A DNA stretch of 15,062 nucleotides from JANMZR01 sp040385875. Its GTDB lineage: Bacteria; Bacteroidota; Bacteroidia; Cytophagales; Spirosomataceae. Below, piece by piece: positions 13,183 to 15,062 of the stretch. Where the stretch lies: positions 1 through 15,062 of the forward strand of contig JAZKGO010000158.1 of the NCBI GenBank assembly GCA_040385875.1. Reading direction: 5' to 3'. How positions within the stretch are numbered: position 1 is the first letter of the stretch; every line of letters starts with the position of its first letter. The notes under the pieces are model-generated. The model worked only from the letters and a program-made list of their open reading frames with translations. It did not search any database and was not told the DNA's origin. The position numbers and the translations under genes were made by a program.

Positions 13183-13214
13183 AAAGAGCCATTCTAGTAA
13201 ATGGCTCTTTTTTT
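13183..13214 (+). terminator. Rho-independent terminator after yceI
   Basis: A perfect 11-bp stem, AAAGAGCCATT (13183-13193) with AATGGCTCTTT (13200-13210), and loop CTAGTA. A run of T continues to 13214. The A-run before the stem means it could also work weakly in the reverse direction, but no minus-strand gene ends here. Confidence 0.9.
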
Positions 13215-13264
13215 GCCCTTTTTTAACCGAATAATAAATAGATATTTGTCTCATATTCAAAAGG

Positions 13265-13295
13265 TTGGTTAAAATAAAAAATAGTTATACATTTG
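13265..13295 (+). promoter_or_regulatory. Predicted promoter of the secreted hypothetical gene
   Basis: The -7 element TACATTTG (13288-13295) is a perfect TAnnTTTG match. TTGG at 13265-13268 gives a partial -33 at 19-nt spacing. The leader would be about 17-20 nt. It lies just after the yceI terminator, which fits a new transcription unit. Confidence 0.55.
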
Positions 13296-13316
13296 ATTAA
13301 CTAAACTTCTACAAAC

Positions 13317-14147
13317 ATGAAAAATTCTATCACTATCTCTTTAATATTAATTAGTCATTTTTGCTTTTGCCAATTGGTATCCGTTTCAAAAATTGAAGAA
13401 AATCGGTCCAATGGATCCAGCTCTTTTAGCAATAATATCAAAATAGAGCTAAAAGTATCGGGCGATGAAGTAAGAAAATACAAAATGGTTAAAGTTGGGC
13501 AAGTAACAAAAGCCATTGATGATCAAGGGATTGATTTGTACAAGAAACCTAATTTTAGTGTAGATTATAAACCCATTGATATTGATGGTATGATAGAAGT
13601 TGAACTTCAGAAAGCATCAAGGAAAGCAGTCAACATAAAATCGTTGGAGGGGGTTCTCAATTTATATAATCCAACTATTGAGAATAAAGGCATCGTAGAA
13701 ATTAAAAATTTCAAAAATAGAACCAATGAGAATCTTCTTCCAGCCAATTTTTCTTTAAAATTAGTATACTTAACTAAAGAATCAATCACCAAAAAGAAAG
13801 AAGAAATGCAAAAAAAGAAAGAAGAAGACATCAAGAAGTTACCTGAAGCAACTCGCAAACTTGCTGAAACATTGGTGGGATTATTTGATAACCTTTCTGA
13901 ACTTGGTGATGCGAAAACAGAGATAACCTTCATGAGGGAAGGTGATCAAGAAAAACTTATTGATATATATTTCATTGACAATAATGGTGAAAAAGTGGAA
14001 AGAAATGGATACTACAGCAGTGGGAACATGATTACCTATCCATTTAGCAAAGAAATAGAACCTAATTGGACGATGGTTTTAAATATTGAAAGCGATTTGT
14101 CAACAAAAAAGATTCCATTTAAACTTACCAATATAGCCTTACCTTAA
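13317..14147 (+). CDS. Secreted protein of unknown function
   Basis: A 276-aa protein I do not recognise. The N-terminus MKNSITISLILISHFCFC is a signal peptide (charged start, hydrophobic core). Cleavage is likely before QLVSVSK, leaving a mature protein that starts with Gln. No proper lipobox is seen. The body looks beta-rich, with alternating hydrophobic residues. A lysine/glutamate-rich helix, likely coiled coil, lies around residues 158-185 (KKKEEMQKKKEEDIKKLPEA). The C-terminal part (NGEKVERNGYYSSGNMITYP) has a beta-sandwich feel. No catalytic motif or C-terminal sorting tag was seen. It has its own promoter after the yceI terminator and is followed by the rhlE promoter, so it appears to be a single-gene unit. 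Location is probably periplasmic or cell surface. Function is unknown. Confidence 0.85.
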   Translation: MKNSITISLILISHFCFCQLVSVSKIEENRSNGSSSFSNNIKIELKVSGDEVRKYKMVKVGQVTKAIDDQGIDLYKKPNFSVDYKPIDIDGMIEVELQKASRKAVNIKSLEGVLNLYNPTIENKGIVEIKNFKNRTNENLLPANFSLKLVYLTKESITKKKEEMQKKKEEDIKKLPEATRKLAETLVGLFDNLSELGDAKTEITFMREGDQEKLIDIYFIDNNGEKVERNGYYSSGNMITYPFSKEIEPNWTMVLNIESDLSTKKIPFKLTNIALP

Positions 14148-14164
14148 GCTGACTAACAATATCA

Positions 14165-14196
14165 TTAGTATAGCCATTACGAATTTTGTAACTTTG
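14165..14196 (+). promoter_or_regulatory. Predicted rhlE promoter, -7 element TAACTTTG
   Basis: TAACTTTG (14189-14196) matches TAnnTTTG perfectly and is identical to the tRNA-Arg -7 box. TTAG at 14165-14168 is a weak -33 with 20-nt spacing. The leader is about 32 nt. The -7 region contains a tandem TTTGTAA-CTTTGTAA, probably just AT-rich repetition. Confidence 0.5.
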
Positions 14197-14232
14197 TAAT
14201 TCTTAAAAAAATACAATTTTATAAAATAAAGC

Positions 14233-15062
14233 ATGCTATTTTCCGATTTACATTTAATTGAACCCATATTATCCGCACTTCAATCAGAGGGCTATACTAA
14301 TCCAACGCCTATACAAGAGCAGGCCATTGGCCCAATTTTGGAGGGAAATGACTTACTAGGTTGCGCACAAACTGGGACTGGTAAAACAGCCGCCTTTGCC
14401 ATTCCCATTATCCAAAAATTACACTTAGACTTTCAAAAAAATGATAGAACTAATTTCATAAAAACCCTTATTTTAACCCCTACTAGAGAGCTGGCGATAC
14501 AAATTGATGAAAGCTTTCAAGCATATGGAAGAAATACAAAACTAAGACATACTGTAGTTTTTGGCGGAGTAGGTCAAAAAAGTCAAACGGATGCTCTTAG
14601 AAAAGGGATAGATGTTTTAGTGGCCACTCCAGGAAGATTGTTAGACCTCATGAATCAAGGTTATATCAATTTAAAAAACATTAAAATATTTGTATTGGAT
14701 GAAGCCGACCGCATGTTGGATATGGGTTTTATCCATGATGTAAAAAAGGTAATCTCAGTCATTCCGCATGAAAGGCAGACATTGTTCTTTTCAGCAACCA
14801 TGCCTCCTGAAATTCAAAAACTGGCGAACTCAATCTTAAAAAATCCAATAAAGGTAGAAGTTACCCCACCTTCCACTACTACCGAATTGGTGGCTCAATC
14901 GGTTTATCATATCTTAAAAAAAGACAAAAAAAATCTATTAAATAATCTTCTAAAAGATGAGTCGATTAAATCTGCTTTGGTATTTACCCGAACCAAGCAT
15001 GGTGCAGATAAGGTTGTAAGAGAATTGCACAAAATAAATATTCAGGCGGAAGCCATACACGG
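14233..15062 (+). CDS. DEAD-box RNA helicase, RhlE-type, N-terminal part
   Basis: ATP-dependent RNA helicase, cut by the right edge after about 276 codons. Motifs in order: the Q motif GYTNPTPIQEQAI (20-32), Walker A AQTGTGKT (45-52), PTREL (83-87), a GG motif in VVFGGVGQ, TPGRLLDLM, DEAD at 156-159 and SAT at 187-189. The start of the second RecA domain follows (SALVFTRTKHGADKVVREL). The overall pattern is that of the RhlE subfamily, which in other bacteria acts in ribosome assembly and RNA turnover. The start is ATG 14233; an in-frame TAA lies 6 nt upstream, so it cannot start earlier. A predicted promoter is 37 nt upstream. The helicase C-terminal motifs and any basic tail are outside the window, so the subfamily is a likely rather than certain call. 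Confidence 0.93.
   Translation, partial: MLFSDLHLIEPILSALQSEGYTNPTPIQEQAIGPILEGNDLLGCAQTGTGKTAAFAIPIIQKLHLDFQKNDRTNFIKTLILTPTRELAIQIDESFQAYGRNTKLRHTVVFGGVGQKSQTDALRKGIDVLVATPGRLLDLMNQGYINLKNIKIFVLDEADRMLDMGFIHDVKKVISVIPHERQTLFFSATMPPEIQKLANSILKNPIKVEVTPPSTTTELVAQSVYHILKKDKKNLLNNLLKDESIKSALVFTRTKHGADKVVRELHKINIQAEAIH

Noticed and set aside
1..15062. Mobile element, phage, CRISPR or defence system
   Set aside because: No transposase, integrase, repeat-spacer pattern, toxin-antitoxin pair, nuclease-helicase cassette or target-site duplication was seen; gene content is mostly core.

Overview
The window is AT-rich chromosomal DNA from a member of the Bacteroidota, most likely the order Cytophagales (Marivirga/Fulvivirga-like). 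The reasons are the protein styles (a sigma-54 with a long acidic Region II, a cytoplasmic YceI, a Fur-type regulator beside purA), the lack of strong Shine-Dalgarno sequences, and repeated Bacteroidota-type promoters (-33 TTTG, about 19 nt, -7 TAnnTTTG) in front of genes. The genus is an inference. I see no insertion sequence, phage gene, CRISPR array or defence cassette. Most of the window is ordinary core genome.

Layout. At the left edge, on the minus strand, are asnS (asparaginyl-tRNA synthetase), then nuoH (complex I membrane subunit) standing apart from other nuo genes, then the first 24 codons of a Gfo/Idh/MocA-type oxidoreductase that runs off the window. A divergent 299-nt spacer separates asnS from rpoN (sigma-54). 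rpoN is followed 10 nt later by a degenerate PAP2-like membrane protein, and then by a PaaG-like crotonase-fold enzyme. Next comes a tRNA-Arg(ACG) with a well-formed promoter and terminator. Immediately after it lie two envelope-glycan genes: a polytopic GT-C-type glycosyltransferase and a family 2 glycosyltransferase.

These converge, with only 3 nt between stops, on a minus-strand group: fur-type regulator, purA, and a small protein that may be a divergent DNA polymerase III psi (HolD) homologue. Divergent from fur is an alkylglycerol-monooxygenase-like member of the sterol desaturase/fatty acid hydroxylase superfamily. It is followed by yceI, which has a strong terminator, by a secreted protein of unknown function, and by the 5' part of an rhlE-type DEAD-box RNA helicase cut by the right edge.

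How the genes relate. Most are independent housekeeping units (translation, respiration, purine synthesis, RNA remodelling). Three modest groupings are visible: rpoN with the PAP2-like gene; the two glycosyltransferases, probably serving surface polysaccharide or glycolipid synthesis; and purA with the psi-like gene (3-nt gap). The observations most worth checking are the HolD-like protein, a 20-bp palindrome that sits exactly on the predicted -33 element of yceI, the isolated nuoH, and the two genes whose only well-placed starts appear to be TTG.
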